Virus record (IMG/VR): IMGVR_UViG_3300035698_009651
Span: 1 to 42,413 of that record
DNA: 42,413 nt
Direction: 5' to 3' (one strand)
From: a virus
Shown here in pieces: positions 7,929 to 14,473 of the stretch. Under the pieces are notes generated by a model that was not told the DNA's origin, searched no databases, and saw nothing but the letters and a program-made list of their open reading frames with translations. Position 1 is the first letter of the stretch; each line of letters opens with the position of its first letter. The translations under genes and the position numbers were made by a program.

Positions 7929-8803
7929 TACTTCTTCTCCATGTATGTGGTCATCTTGTCGAGGATGCCCTTGGCCGCCTTGGCGGCGGCCGAGCGGGCC
8001 CGCTCGTCTGTGCGGATGCTGTCTGCGTCCAAGGCCCCGAGCTTCTTGGATACCTGCTTGGTCATCTTTGCGAGCTGCGGGTCGTTGAGGACGTTGAGGC
8101 GGGGTAGCAGGTCGCAGAGGTCTTGGATGTTGCTGACGAGGGAGTTGCGGATCACCCGGTCGGTGTCTGATACCCGGTCGGCCAGCTTGTTGACGGACTC
8201 GTAGAGGCGGCCCCAGAGGTCGTGGGTCGCGGCGTTGAGCTTCTCGCTCATACGCCCCTCGATCTCCTGGCGGATGTCATCGCCGGCCTGCCCCGCCAAG
8301 GTGACCCGGAAGTCGGTGGATACCGGCAGCGGCGAGATGTCGATGTGCCAGGCGAAGCGGCGGGCCATCGTGCTCGCGGCCGGGTACCAGTCCGTGTGGA
8401 ACAGCTCACCGAGCCGGTCCTGCGCCATCGTCAGCATGCTGGGGTAGTCGGCGACGAAGGCGTCGGACGCCTCGCGGAACGCGGCCTCGGCCTGCCGCAT
8501 CTTGGTGGTGTACTCGAGGAAGTTCGCGGCGGGCAGAATTCTGAAGCCGACGTCGTTCCACGGCAGCGTCTGCTTGTCGTGGATGATGCGTCCTCGTACC
8601 TCGGCGTTGCGGATGGGTGCGAGGGACTTGCGGCTGACCAGGTGCGTCCACCATGATCCCGCGTCCTGCTCGGCGTGCTTGCGTGCGGTAATGTCGTCGC
8701 CGATGGCGGTGTCCCGCTTGCGGCCGTCCCAGCGGGAGACGGTGAGTTTGGCGAGCATCGCCCGTTCGTGTAGGTCGCCTGTGTTGGTCTTGCGCTTTGT
8801 CAT
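7928..8803 (-). CDS. DUF3150-like protein of the MoxR/VWA set
   Basis: A 291-residue soluble protein, mostly helical by eye, with no catalytic motif I can name. An early LTVSRWDGRKRD segment and its position between a MoxR ATPase and a VWA protein resemble the DUF3150 proteins found with CobS/CobT-like pairs on mobile elements. That assignment is from memory and position. I placed the start at 8803, after GAAGGAG with good spacing; upstream codons in frame fall in the promoter leader. One of the three repeated early promoter modules lies 50 bases upstream, so this gene and the VWA gene can be expressed without the MoxR gene. Role unknown, perhaps an adaptor. Confidence 0.6.
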   Translation of the reverse strand: MTKRKTNTGDLHERAMLAKLTVSRWDGRKRDTAIGDDITARKHAEQDAGSWWTHLVSRKSLAPIRNAEVRGRIIHDKQTLPWNDVGFRILPAANFLEYTTKMRQAEAAFREASDAFVADYPSMLTMAQDRLGELFHTDWYPAASTMARRFAWHIDISPLPVSTDFRVTLAGQAGDDIRQEIEGRMSEKLNAATHDLWGRLYESVNKLADRVSDTDRVIRNSLVSNIQDLCDLLPRLNVLNDPQLAKMTKQVSKKLGALDADSIRTDERARSAAAKAAKGILDKMTTYMEKK

Positions 8804-8849
8804 TGCCGTGCTCCTTCTGGTTGGTGCGTCGTCGGGTAGTCCGTTCAAC

Positions 8850-8917
8850 GTATAGAAGTATACCTTCCTGTCATCGGACCCGTCAAGCGGGAATCTTAAG
8901 GGAATTTGATGAATCTT
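8850..8917 (-). promoter_or_regulatory. Early promoter/operator module, copy 1
   Basis: Reading leftward: -35 TTGACG (8881-8886), 18-base spacer, -10 TATACT (8857-8862). The -10 lies inside an inverted repeat GTATA-CTTC-TATAC (8850-8863) that looks like a repressor site. Eight bases upstream of the -35 is a conserved block ending in CCCTTAAG (8895-8917). The same layout occurs at 10597 and 14407. It drives the DUF3150-like and VWA genes. Confidence 0.8.
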
Positions 8918-8941
8918 TCCCTCGGCCCGGGCCGCCCCGTG

Positions 8942-9931
8942 CTAGACGAGCAGCTCTTGGTGGTCCGATGCCCACTGGATGAACTCGGACGAGTTCGCGG
9001 CCCCGGGGCAGTGGCGCATGGCATCGCGGATGGTGAGTACGGTGAACTCCCCCGGCATCCTCGTGGCGTACTGCATGACCTGCCTGGCGTTCTTGGGCGT
9101 GGTCCGGGATGCCAGCGCCGATGAGATGGCATAGAGGGCGGCCGGTTCGTTTGGGACCGGCGTCTCGCTTGGGTTCGTCAGGATGTCGTCGATGGCTGGC
9201 AGCGCGTCGCAGACACGGATGAACCCGAGGAATTCCGAGGCAAACCCCTCCCCAGCAGCACCGGCGAGTGCCTCCTGGTCTCGGATGCCAGCGGCGTAGA
9301 GCCATGCCAGGTTGGTGACGGTGCGCGGGCACGGGCGGTTGACGATGTCTGCCGTTGGATTGCCGTCAGCCATGAGCATCTCCGGCCGGAAGCGGACGAA
9401 TGCGATCACCTCGGGTGCGATGTCGTGCGTCAGCGCCCAGGCACACCATTGGTCGACGTCGGCCTCCAGTTCCACGATGGTAACGAACCGGCTCTTGACC
9501 GGCTCGAGGATGCTGGTGACGCCAGCGCGATCCTGCCTGCGGTTGGTGGCTGCGATGAATGTGACGTGCTCGCTGACCTCGTGCTCGCCGATGCGGCGGG
9601 CCAGGATCAGCTGCATGGCAGCGGCCTGCACGCAGGCGGGTGCCTGGCCGAGGTCGTCGAGGAAGACCACCGTCGGCTTGTCGGCGACGATCATTCGCTG
9701 CAGGTCGCCGAACGGCAGCCACTTGGCCTTGCCAGCCACGACGGCGGGCATGCCCTTGTAGTTGGTCGGGTCCTCGATGACGGGGTGCGATACGAGCATG
9801 GTGTATCCCAAGTCGTCGACGACCTGGTAGGGGATGTCCGTCTTGCCAATGCCTGGGGCTCCTTTGATCAGCAGGGGCTTCCGTCCCTCGATCATCACTC
9901 GGAGCAGCGTTGCCAGGTTGCTTGCCTTCAT
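8942..9931 (-). CDS. MoxR-family AAA+ ATPase
   Basis: A 329-residue AAA+ ATPase. Walker A is GAPGIGKT (24-31), Walker B TVVFLDDL (87-94), sensor 1 AATN (127-130), and an EPVKSRF arginine-finger-type segment follows at 143-149. The layout and the LLIKGAPGIGKT start resemble MoxR/CobS proteins, which form rings that remodel partners through VWA-domain proteins. It is followed by a promoter module and then the DUF3150-like and VWA-peptidase genes, a classic MoxR/VWA neighbourhood. I chose the ATG at 9931, after AGGAGA; upstream sequence in this frame lies in the preceding gene. Its ATG overlaps the previous stop (ATGA). Cellular target unknown. Confidence 0.85.
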   Translation of the reverse strand: MKASNLATLLRVMIEGRKPLLIKGAPGIGKTDIPYQVVDDLGYTMLVSHPVIEDPTNYKGMPAVVAGKAKWLPFGDLQRMIVADKPTVVFLDDLGQAPACVQAAAMQLILARRIGEHEVSEHVTFIAATNRRQDRAGVTSILEPVKSRFVTIVELEADVDQWCAWALTHDIAPEVIAFVRFRPEMLMADGNPTADIVNRPCPRTVTNLAWLYAAGIRDQEALAGAAGEGFASEFLGFIRVCDALPAIDDILTNPSETPVPNEPAALYAISSALASRTTPKNARQVMQYATRMPGEFTVLTIRDAMRHCPGAANSSEFIQWASDHQELLV

Positions 9932-10191
9932 GATCGTGTCTCCTCTGGTTGGTGTTGGTCGGCCTGGCTGCTGCGGACGATGGTCAGCTGGAACTCGTCG
10001 CCCTCGTCCGTCTCGATGACCAGCCCGGCGTCGGTGGTCATGACGCCAGCCTCGTCGAAGGTCCGGGCGTGGCGCACGGTGGTCAGCGTGTTCGTGCTGT
10101 CCATCCCGGCGTGCTCGAGGTCGGCGGGGTCGGAGTAGGACATTTCTTCGAGCAGCGTCTTGAGCATGTCTTGTATTTCGTTCGCGGTCAT
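9928..10191 (-). CDS. Small acidic protein, unknown
   Basis: An 87-residue acidic protein (many Asp and Glu, few Lys) that I do not recognise. The second half could form beta strands ending in QLTIVRSSQ. Start at 10191 follows AAGAAGGAGCACGACG, the leader shared with other small early genes. Its stop overlaps the MoxR start by four bases (ATGA), so it is translated together with the ATPase and may be a partner or regulator of it. Confidence 0.7.
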   Translation of the reverse strand: MTANEIQDMLKTLLEEMSYSDPADLEHAGMDSTNTLTTVRHARTFDEAGVMTTDAGLVIETDEGDEFQLTIVRSSQADQHQPEETRS

Positions 10192-10209
10192 CGTCGTGCT
10201 CCTTCTTCT

Positions 10210-10227
10210 GGTCGGACAATTCCGGCC
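10210..10227 (-). repeat. Start-associated inverted repeat
   Basis: GGTCGGA-CAAT-TCCGGCC, a 7-base-pair imperfect inverted repeat (one G-U in RNA) directly upstream of the ribosome site of the gene at 10191. Related copies occur at 13536-13553 and 13807-13825, each just before the ribosome site of a small early gene. Confidence 0.65.
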
Positions 10228-10236
10228 AAGGCCCAC

Positions 10237-10256
10237 CCGCCTTCTTGCGAAGGCGG
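10237..10256 (-). terminator. Stem-loop between small early genes
   Basis: A perfect 8-bp stem CCGCCTTC / GAAGGCGG around a TTGC loop, 12 bases after the stop of the gene at 10268-10552. No T-run follows on the leftward strand, so it is either a weak terminator or an RNA processing/stability element. A comparable hairpin lies at 13835-13855. Confidence 0.5.
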
Positions 10257-10267
10257 TAGGGTGATGG

Positions 10268-10552
10268 TCAGCTGTTGGTGCCGTTGGCCTTCATGATCGC
10301 GTGGAAGAGTCGCGTGGGGATGTCGTCGCGGACGCAGGTGTCCAGGTCGTAGGCCAAGCGCCCGGCCTCAGCCAGGTCGCCCCGGGCAACAGCGTCGCGG
10401 ACCGCCAGGAGGTCTTTGACGTCGGCGTCGTAGGTGGCTGCCATCTCTTTGTCGTTGTTGCGGTGGGCGGTTGCCGCCCGGCGGTTGCGGTGAATTACGC
10501 GGTCGAGGCGTTCGAGGTCTCTGGTCCGTTCGTTGGTCTGCGTTGCGTTCAT
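10268..10552 (-). CDS. Small helical protein, unknown
   Basis: A 94-residue protein rich in Arg, Asp and Ala, probably all helical (RTRDLERLDRVIHRNRRAAT then a second long helix). I do not recognise it. It starts at 10552 after GAAGGAGCACGACG and is the first gene behind early promoter module 2, so it is likely expressed early. A stem-loop follows its stop. Confidence 0.7.
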   Translation of the reverse strand: MNATQTNERTRDLERLDRVIHRNRRAATAHRNNDKEMAATYDADVKDLLAVRDAVARGDLAEAGRLAYDLDTCVRDDIPTRLFHAIMKANGTNS

Positions 10553-10596
10553 CGTCGTGCTCCTTCTGGTTGGTGCCATCGTTCGTGCCAGTCAAC

Positions 10597-10663
10597 GTAT
10601 AGAAGTATACCTCCCTATCATCGGACCGACAAGCCTAATTCTTAAGGGAATTTGATTAATCTT
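10597..10663 (-). promoter_or_regulatory. Early promoter/operator module, copy 2
   Basis: Reading leftward: -35 TTGTCG (10627-10632), 17-base spacer, -10 TATACT (10604-10609) inside the inverted repeat GTATA-CTTC-TATAC (10597-10610). The conserved upstream block containing CCCTTAAG is at 10641-10663, again eight bases before the -35. A 10-bp repeat array lies 58 bases further upstream. It drives the gene at 10552 and probably the MoxR gene. Confidence 0.8.
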
Positions 10664-10720
10664 TTGGCCGCCCCGGGGCCGCCCCGGTGCCCACCTGGGC
10701 CGCACTGGGTAGCGTATGGC

Positions 10721-10790
10721 CGATGTCCGCCGATGTCCGCCGATGTCCGCCGATGTCTGGCGATGTCTGGCGATGTCCGCCGATGTCTGG
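10721..10790. repeat. Seven-unit 10-bp tandem repeat array
   Basis: Seven exact 10-bp units in a row: CGATGTCCGC three times, CGATGTCTGG twice, then one of each. The common part is CGATGTC. A 10-bp period puts every unit on nearly the same face of the helix. The array lies in a 307-base gap without a credible gene, upstream of promoter module 2; open frames through it are low-complexity products of the repeat. It may be a set of regulator sites or origin iterons. Confidence 0.85.
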
Positions 10791-10913
10791 CGGGGTGCGC
10801 CGAGGTGCGCCCACCCGTGCCACCCCGCCCGGCGTACGGGCAAACGTACCACCGCCTGGCGGATCGTCGCCCTGTGGCCAACCAGTGGAATCCTTGGCGG
10901 GCCACACGAGAGA

Positions 10914-10943
10914 CCGGGCGCTGGAGCGGACTCCAGCACCCGG
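10914..10943 (-). terminator. Strong stem-loop after the Lys/Ala-rich HARE-HTH gene
   Basis: A 13-bp stem with one G-U pair and a TCCG loop, arms CCGGGTGCTGGAG and CTCCAGCGCCCGG on the leftward strand, 26 bases after the stop at 10970. It is followed by TCTCTCGTGT rather than a pure T-run, so termination may be partial. Confidence 0.65.
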
Positions 10944-10969
10944 TTGGGGGATGTGCGTGGTGGCGAATG

Positions 10970-11629
10970 CTACGCCGCAAACGCCTTCTTGATGGCGGGC
11001 AGCAGCTCCCGGCCCGCGTCGGTGATCTGCCAGAGGCCACGACCGGCCTTCTCGACGCGGCCGCGCTTGTCGCTCAGCATCGCGCTGTACAGCGTGGCCT
11101 CGGGCGTCTTGCCCTCGCCGCGCTCGTAGAGGCCGCCGGCCTCGGCCTTCTCGATGATGGCCTGGGCGTTCATCGGCTTCTTGGACCCGCCGAGGACCAG
11201 GATTGCGGCGTTCATCAGCGACTTGCGGGGACCGGCAGGCGTGCGGTCGGCCGTCTCGGCCTTCGGCTCGTCGTCCGTTGAGCTGGCTTTCTTGGCGGTC
11301 GCCTTCTTGGCCTTCGGCTTGCTGGCCTTCTCGATGGCCTTCTTGTTGGCCTTCTTGGCCTTGTCATTGTTGCTGGCCTTCTTGCCCTTCTTGGCGGGTG
11401 CCTCCTCGGCCTGCTCGTCTGCTGCGGTCGCTTCCGCATGGACCGGCTTCAGGTCCTCGGGCTTGACCAGCGCCACCGCGTCTGAGCCTACGACTGAGAC
11501 CCGGCACTTCCCTGGGTGCCGCTTGCTGTCGCCCATCGCTGTGACCTGGACCACTTCGCCGTCCAGCCCCGTCTCGTAAGTATGGCCGACCTTGATGCCG
11601 GTCTCCTTTGATGTGTTTCGCTTCGCCAT
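10970..11629 (-). CDS. Lys/Ala-rich protein with C-terminal HARE-HTH-like winged helix
   Basis: A 219-residue protein. Residues 1-65 may form a small beta domain (GIKVGHTYETGLDGEVVQVT). Residues 75-135 are a Lys/Ala/Pro-rich tail-like stretch as in histone H1-like proteins. Residues 140-219 look like a HARE-HTH winged helix (AAILVLGGSKKPMNAQAIIE, then GKTPEATLYSAM), a domain found in RNA polymerase delta and in some nuclease-linked proteins. It probably binds DNA. The start at 11629 follows AAGGAGATTCAC; an in-frame ATG at 11695 overlaps the previous stop as ATGA and would add 22 residues. A strong stem-loop follows. Confidence 0.7.
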   Translation of the reverse strand: MAKRNTSKETGIKVGHTYETGLDGEVVQVTAMGDSKRHPGKCRVSVVGSDAVALVKPEDLKPVHAEATAADEQAEEAPAKKGKKASNNDKAKKANKKAIEKASKPKAKKATAKKASSTDDEPKAETADRTPAGPRKSLMNAAILVLGGSKKPMNAQAIIEKAEAGGLYERGEGKTPEATLYSAMLSDKRGRVEKAGRGLWQITDAGRELLPAIKKAFAA

Positions 11630-11691
11630 GTGAATCTCCTTCTCGTTCGGGTGTGGTGGTATGAGGCCCTGCGCCTCGTAATGGACTGTTG

Positions 11692-12129
11692 TCATGTATC
11701 GCTCTGTTCAGCGGAGGAATCCAGTGCAAATTTACTTGGCCCCACCTTTTTGAAGGCGGGGTGCTTGAAGATGGATGCATATACGGTTCGGTCGGGCGTG
11801 GCTCCCCCAGGGGACCAGAGCCCCTCGTCGATCATCATCTGCGTCAGCTCCTTGGTGGCCATCGGCTTCCCCGCCATGCGCAGCGCCTCGATGGCCGCCT
11901 CGATGACGTTCTTGCCGCGGCCTGCTTGGCGGGCCTCCTTGGCGACCTCCTTCTCGTGCTCCTTGGACTCCTTGGCGCTCTTCGGTCCCGCGACCCGGTC
12001 TGCGACACACGCCGAGCAGGCGGTGGCCTTGACCCCGCGAGGGGCGGCCTTGACGGGGTGCCCGCAGACGGAGCACTGCCTGCCGTTCGGGTTGTCGTGC
12101 ATCGCCTGCTTGATTGATGGCCCTGTCAT
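11692..12129 (-). CDS. Zinc-ribbon protein with HARE-HTH-like domain
   Basis: A 145-residue protein. The N-terminus has a four-cysteine site, CSVC (19-22) and CSAC (38-41), likely binding zinc. A charged helical linker follows, then a C-terminal winged-helix-like segment (VIEAAIEALRMAGKPMATKE, TVYASIFKHPAF) that parallels the C-terminal domain of the next gene, so the two adjacent proteins share a domain. A TAAGGAG ribosome site begins in the stop codon of the gene before. It is a probable DNA-binding regulator or nucleoid-type protein; no target is known. Confidence 0.7.
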   Translation of the reverse strand: MTGPSIKQAMHDNPNGRQCSVCGHPVKAAPRGVKATACSACVADRVAGPKSAKESKEHEKEVAKEARQAGRGKNVIEAAIEALRMAGKPMATKELTQMMIDEGLWSPGGATPDRTVYASIFKHPAFKKVGPSKFALDSSAEQSDT

Positions 12130-12139
12130 CGTGGTCTCC

Positions 12140-12382
12140 TTAAGCCAGTTTGATGTCAGTGTAGTGGATGGTCAGTAGACTCTTGTCGAAGCTGGCGTCC
12201 AGCGAGAGAAGTTTCTTCGCTCTCATAACACCCGTGAGCGTAAACCACGCCGCCTGTACATGACGCCGTGCCCCGCGGTGGCAGTCGCGCTCGCTGGTCC
12301 ATAGGGTGCCAGTCCGGTCGCCCAGGAAGTAGACGCGTGTGGTGGCCAGCGCCGCGGGTGGTGTGCTTGCGTGGTAGAGCAT
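12140..12382 (-). CDS. Small protein, unknown
   Basis: An 80-residue protein I do not recognise. It looks like a compact alpha/beta fold, with strands such as RVYFLGDRTGTLW and SLLTIHYTDIKLA. Its ATG is 2 bases after the stop of the gene before, and its stop codon forms part of the next gene's ribosome site, so it fits the operon although it has only a modest ribosome site (AGAGGA). Confidence 0.6.
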   Translation of the reverse strand: MLYHASTPPAALATTRVYFLGDRTGTLWTSERDCHRGARRHVQAAWFTLTGVMRAKKLLSLDASFDKSLLTIHYTDIKLA

Positions 12383-12384
12383 GG

Positions 12385-12819
12385 CTATCCGTCCTCTCCA
12401 AAGACGCGGTGGATTTCGCGGTTGACGATGCCGGGCAGTTCTGTCTCCAGTGCCTTCAGCGCGGCGTAGTGGGTGTCGATGCGGTGGTTGATCTTGATGA
12501 TGGCCTCGTTAATGACTAGGGCAACGAGTGAGCGCAGTGCACCGGCGGCTTGGTCTGCCGGGTGTACGGCGCGGCTGGCTGCTGGTGATTTTGGTGTGAC
12601 GGCGCGGCCACCACGGAACCGCGGGTAGGACACATCGGGGTGTGCGCGGGTGTATTTGGAGAATGTTTGCTGGCATGCGCTGGATGTGAAGGCGCGGCCC
12701 ATCTGCCGCGAGTACATGCGGGCGATCTCATTCCATGGGGCGTGCCCGCCGTAGTGGGCATGCACTTCATTTACGGAGCGGAGGAGCAGCTCGTGGCTGT
12801 GTCGTCTTGGTGCTGGCAT
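12385..12819 (-). CDS. Early protein, unknown, helical
   Basis: A 144-residue protein. The first half is basic with a possible helix-turn-helix (GHAPWNEIARMYSRQMGRAF), and the last 60 residues are predicted helical, suited to oligomerisation. It may be a small DNA-binding protein. I placed the start at 12819 because AAAGGA lies 7 bases before it; an in-frame ATG at 12843 overlaps the previous stop as ATGA and would add eight residues (MRTTKRTD). Confidence 0.6.
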   Translation of the reverse strand: MPAPRRHSHELLLRSVNEVHAHYGGHAPWNEIARMYSRQMGRAFTSSACQQTFSKYTRAHPDVSYPRFRGGRAVTPKSPAASRAVHPADQAAGALRSLVALVINEAIIKINHRIDTHYAALKALETELPGIVNREIHRVFGEDG

Positions 12820-12839
12820 GTCTGTCCTTTTCGTGGTTC

Positions 12840-13061
12840 TCATTGGTGGTCGGTGTCATCCATATCGTGGGCGTGGGAGTCTGCGTCATGTTCGAATGCA
12901 TCTCCTAATCCCCGCCCCAGGCAAACGCCAAGGAGGGCTTTGACTGACAAACCATTTTCACTGCTGATGCGCTGGACGGCCTTGTACTCATCAGCAGTCA
13001 CGTGGGTGGTGGCGTGTAGTGTTCGCCGTCGTACGCCGTCATTGCTTCGGGTGTATATCAT
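12840..13061 (-). CDS. Small ribbon-helix-helix-like protein
   Basis: A 73-residue protein. TLHATTHVTADEYKAVQRIS and the helix after it (GLSVKALLGVCLGRGL) follow the ribbon-helix-helix pattern: a short strand, then two helices separated by a Gly turn. The tail is rich in His and Asp (DSHAHDMDDTDHQ), possibly binding metal. It starts after GAAGGAGCACCACG and may be an early autoregulator. The palindromic promoter operators are plausible targets, without direct evidence. Confidence 0.6.
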   Translation of the reverse strand: MIYTRSNDGVRRRTLHATTHVTADEYKAVQRISSENGLSVKALLGVCLGRGLGDAFEHDADSHAHDMDDTDHQ

Positions 13062-13096
13062 CGTGGTGCTCCTTCTGAGCGCACCGTGCGTATGGG

Positions 13097-13516
13097 CTAT
13101 TCCTCAAGCATGTCGGCGATGTATCGAACGAGCGCGGCGAGGTCCTGCATGGGCACGCGGGTGCCTTGGTCACAGCTGAGCCCGTCGGCGATGATGGCCT
13201 TCCCCGCATGGCGGATGCCACAGTACCGGTCTGTGCAGCAGGCGTCCACCACGTCCCAGTCCCATCCGGGGAAGAGCATCTTGCCGGACTTTGCCTCGAT
13301 CGCCTCGGCCGCCAAGCGAAGGGCGTGCATCGGGTCGATGGGCTGCGTGAAGGTCGCCTCCAGGTGGTCTATGTCCCGGTCGTACTCGATGTCACAGATG
13401 GCGATGGGCGTGGCATCGCCGCCGCCCTGCTTGATGAGCCACTCCGTGGATGGGTCTGCTGTGACATTGAGCGCCGTGGTCAGTTTCCTACGCCAGTCAT
13501 GTGCGGTCATCTTCAT
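13097..13516 (-). CDS. Early protein, unknown
   Basis: A 139-residue protein I do not recognise. It has an aromatic and acidic core (ICDIEYDRDIDHLEATF) and two cysteine-containing segments (DACCTDRYCG). The start at 13516 follows AAGAAGGAGCATCGACA. Upstream codons in frame belong to the neighbouring leader region and look non-coding. It is expressed with the small-gene operon behind promoter module 3. Confidence 0.65.
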   Translation of the reverse strand: MKMTAHDWRRKLTTALNVTADPSTEWLIKQGGGDATPIAICDIEYDRDIDHLEATFTQPIDPMHALRLAAEAIEAKSGKMLFPGWDWDVVDACCTDRYCGIRHAGKAIIADGLSCDQGTRVPMQDLAALVRYIADMLEE

Positions 13517-13535
13517 TGTCGATGCTCCTTCTTCT

Positions 13536-13553
13536 GGTCGGACAATCCAGGCC
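13536..13553 (-). repeat. Start-associated inverted repeat
   Basis: GGTCGGACAATCCAGGCC, an imperfect copy of the inverted repeat at 10210-10227. It lies just upstream of the ribosome site of the gene starting at 13516. Confidence 0.6.
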
Positions 13554-13569
13554 AGTGAGTCACTGTTGT

Positions 13570-13788
13570 CTAGATTCGCTCGCTCTCGTTGCTGCAAACG
13601 ATGCACTGGCGTCCACGGACCGCGTCCCTTGGCGTGAGCCGGTTTGGCTGGCCGCACGCCGGGCACGGGAGGTTGCGGGGGTTGATGCGGCCTGGTGAAC
13701 GCAGAGCCGAGCGCCCGCGTGGGTCCATGAAGTCCCGCATCTCATCCAGGCTCGCCCCCTCGCGTAGGTCGCTGAAGTCGTATTGCAT
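13570..13788 (-). CDS. Small zinc-ribbon protein
   Basis: A 72-residue protein whose second half has CPAC and CIVC pairs about 20 residues apart, a four-cysteine zinc ribbon. The first half is acidic then basic (PRGRSALRSPGRINPRNLP). The start at 13788 follows AGGGAGCACGACC, a variant of the shared early leader. Likely a small nucleic-acid or protein-binding factor; no function assigned. Confidence 0.7.
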   Translation of the reverse strand: MQYDFSDLREGASLDEMRDFMDPRGRSALRSPGRINPRNLPCPACGQPNRLTPRDAVRGRQCIVCSNESERI

Positions 13789-13806
13789 GGTCGTGCTCCC
13801 TGTTCT

Positions 13807-13825
13807 GGCCCGGACAATCCCGGCC
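13807..13825 (-). repeat. Start-associated inverted repeat
   Basis: GGCCCGGACAATCCCGGCC, a relative of the repeats at 10210 and 13536, again just before the ribosome site of a small early gene (start 13788). Confidence 0.6.
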
Positions 13826-13834
13826 AAGGCCCAT

Positions 13835-13855
13835 CCACCCTCGTCGTGGGGGTGG
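13835..13855 (-). terminator. Stem-loop between small early genes
   Basis: A 6-bp stem CCACCC / GGGTGG 15 bases after the stop of the gene at 13870. Its flanks resemble those of the hairpin at 10237-10256 (both sit next to GGCCAAGGCCCA). No T-run follows. It is more likely an RNA spacer structure than a full terminator. Confidence 0.45.
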
Positions 13856-13869
13856 TAGGGCGCTGGTCG

Positions 13870-14157
13870 TTAGTCCGCAAAATGCCCCAGAAGGCAGTAG
13901 TACCCGTGCCGGTCGCCGTTGGTGCCCTCGTAACCATCCAATGTCTGCTGGAGGCAGTTGGCCATCGAGCGGACGTCCTCGTCGCAGTCGGCCTGGACGT
14001 GGTGCGTGCGCTCGCCGTTGGCGGTGAGTAGCTCCACGGTGATGTAGGCGTCGTTTCTCTTGCGGCTGATCCTTGCGAAGGCCCGGGGCAGGCCCGGTGC
14101 TCCGTCGCTAAGCGTTGCCTTGCTGGTCGCGGCCAGTTCGATACTTGTGATATGCAT
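13870..14157 (-). CDS. Small early protein, unknown
   Basis: A 95-residue protein that looks like a beta-alpha fold (AYITVELLTANGERTHHVQA followed by a helix with DVRSMANCLQQTLDG). I do not recognise it. The start at 14157 follows GGAAGGAACTGAACC, a ribosome site unlike the shared leader of its neighbours. It lies three bases after the gene before. Confidence 0.65.
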   Translation of the reverse strand: MHITSIELAATSKATLSDGAPGLPRAFARISRKRNDAYITVELLTANGERTHHVQADCDEDVRSMANCLQQTLDGYEGTNGDRHGYYCLLGHFAD

Positions 14158-14160
14158 GGT

Positions 14161-14361
14161 TCAGTTCCTTCCCGTGCGGAGGTTGAGGAGCTTGGCGGCC
14201 GCGTAGGCCACCAGTTCCTTGGGGTCGTCCCAGGCCGTTGCTGCCGGTCTGTTGGCGCAGGTCTTGAGGGCGAAGAGCCGCCGCCCGGTGCCGGTCGTGC
14301 TTACGTGGATGATCCTGGCTTCTTGTCCGGCATACGGTCTGGCGTTGTGGTTGATGAACAT
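14161..14361 (-). CDS. Small basic early protein, unknown
   Basis: A 66-residue basic protein, the first gene of the leftward unit behind promoter module 3. It has a strand-rich first half (ARIIHVSTTGTGRRLFALKT) and a C-terminal helix (PKELVAYAAAKLLNL). The start at 14361 follows GAAGAAGGAGCACGACG. Position suggests immediate-early expression; function unknown. Confidence 0.65.
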   Translation of the reverse strand: MFINHNARPYAGQEARIIHVSTTGTGRRLFALKTCANRPAATAWDDPKELVAYAAAKLLNLRTGRN

Positions 14362-14406
14362 CGTCGTGCTCCTTCTTCGGTTGGTGCGTCGTTCGTTCCA
14401 GTCAAC

Positions 14407-14473
14407 GTATAGAAGTATACCTACTATCATCGGATCATCCAACCAAATACCTAAGGGAATCGAAGATAATCTT
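14407..14473 (-). promoter_or_regulatory. Early promoter/operator module, copy 3
   Basis: Reading leftward: -35 TTGGAT (14437-14442), 17-base spacer, -10 TATACT (14414-14419) within GTATA-CTTC-TATAC (14407-14420). The upstream block with CCCTTAG is at 14451-14473, eight bases before the -35 as in the other copies. It includes CGAAGAT-A-ATCTTCG (14461-14475). It is the main leftward early promoter at the divergence point of the genome. Confidence 0.8.

Noticed and set aside
10721-10790. CRISPR array
   Set aside because: Units are directly adjacent with no spacers and are only 10 bp long.
10592-11281. Overlapping open frames on both strands through the 10-bp repeat region
   Set aside because: Their sequences are low-complexity readings of the repeat and GC-rich flank; they have no ribosome sites and resemble no protein.
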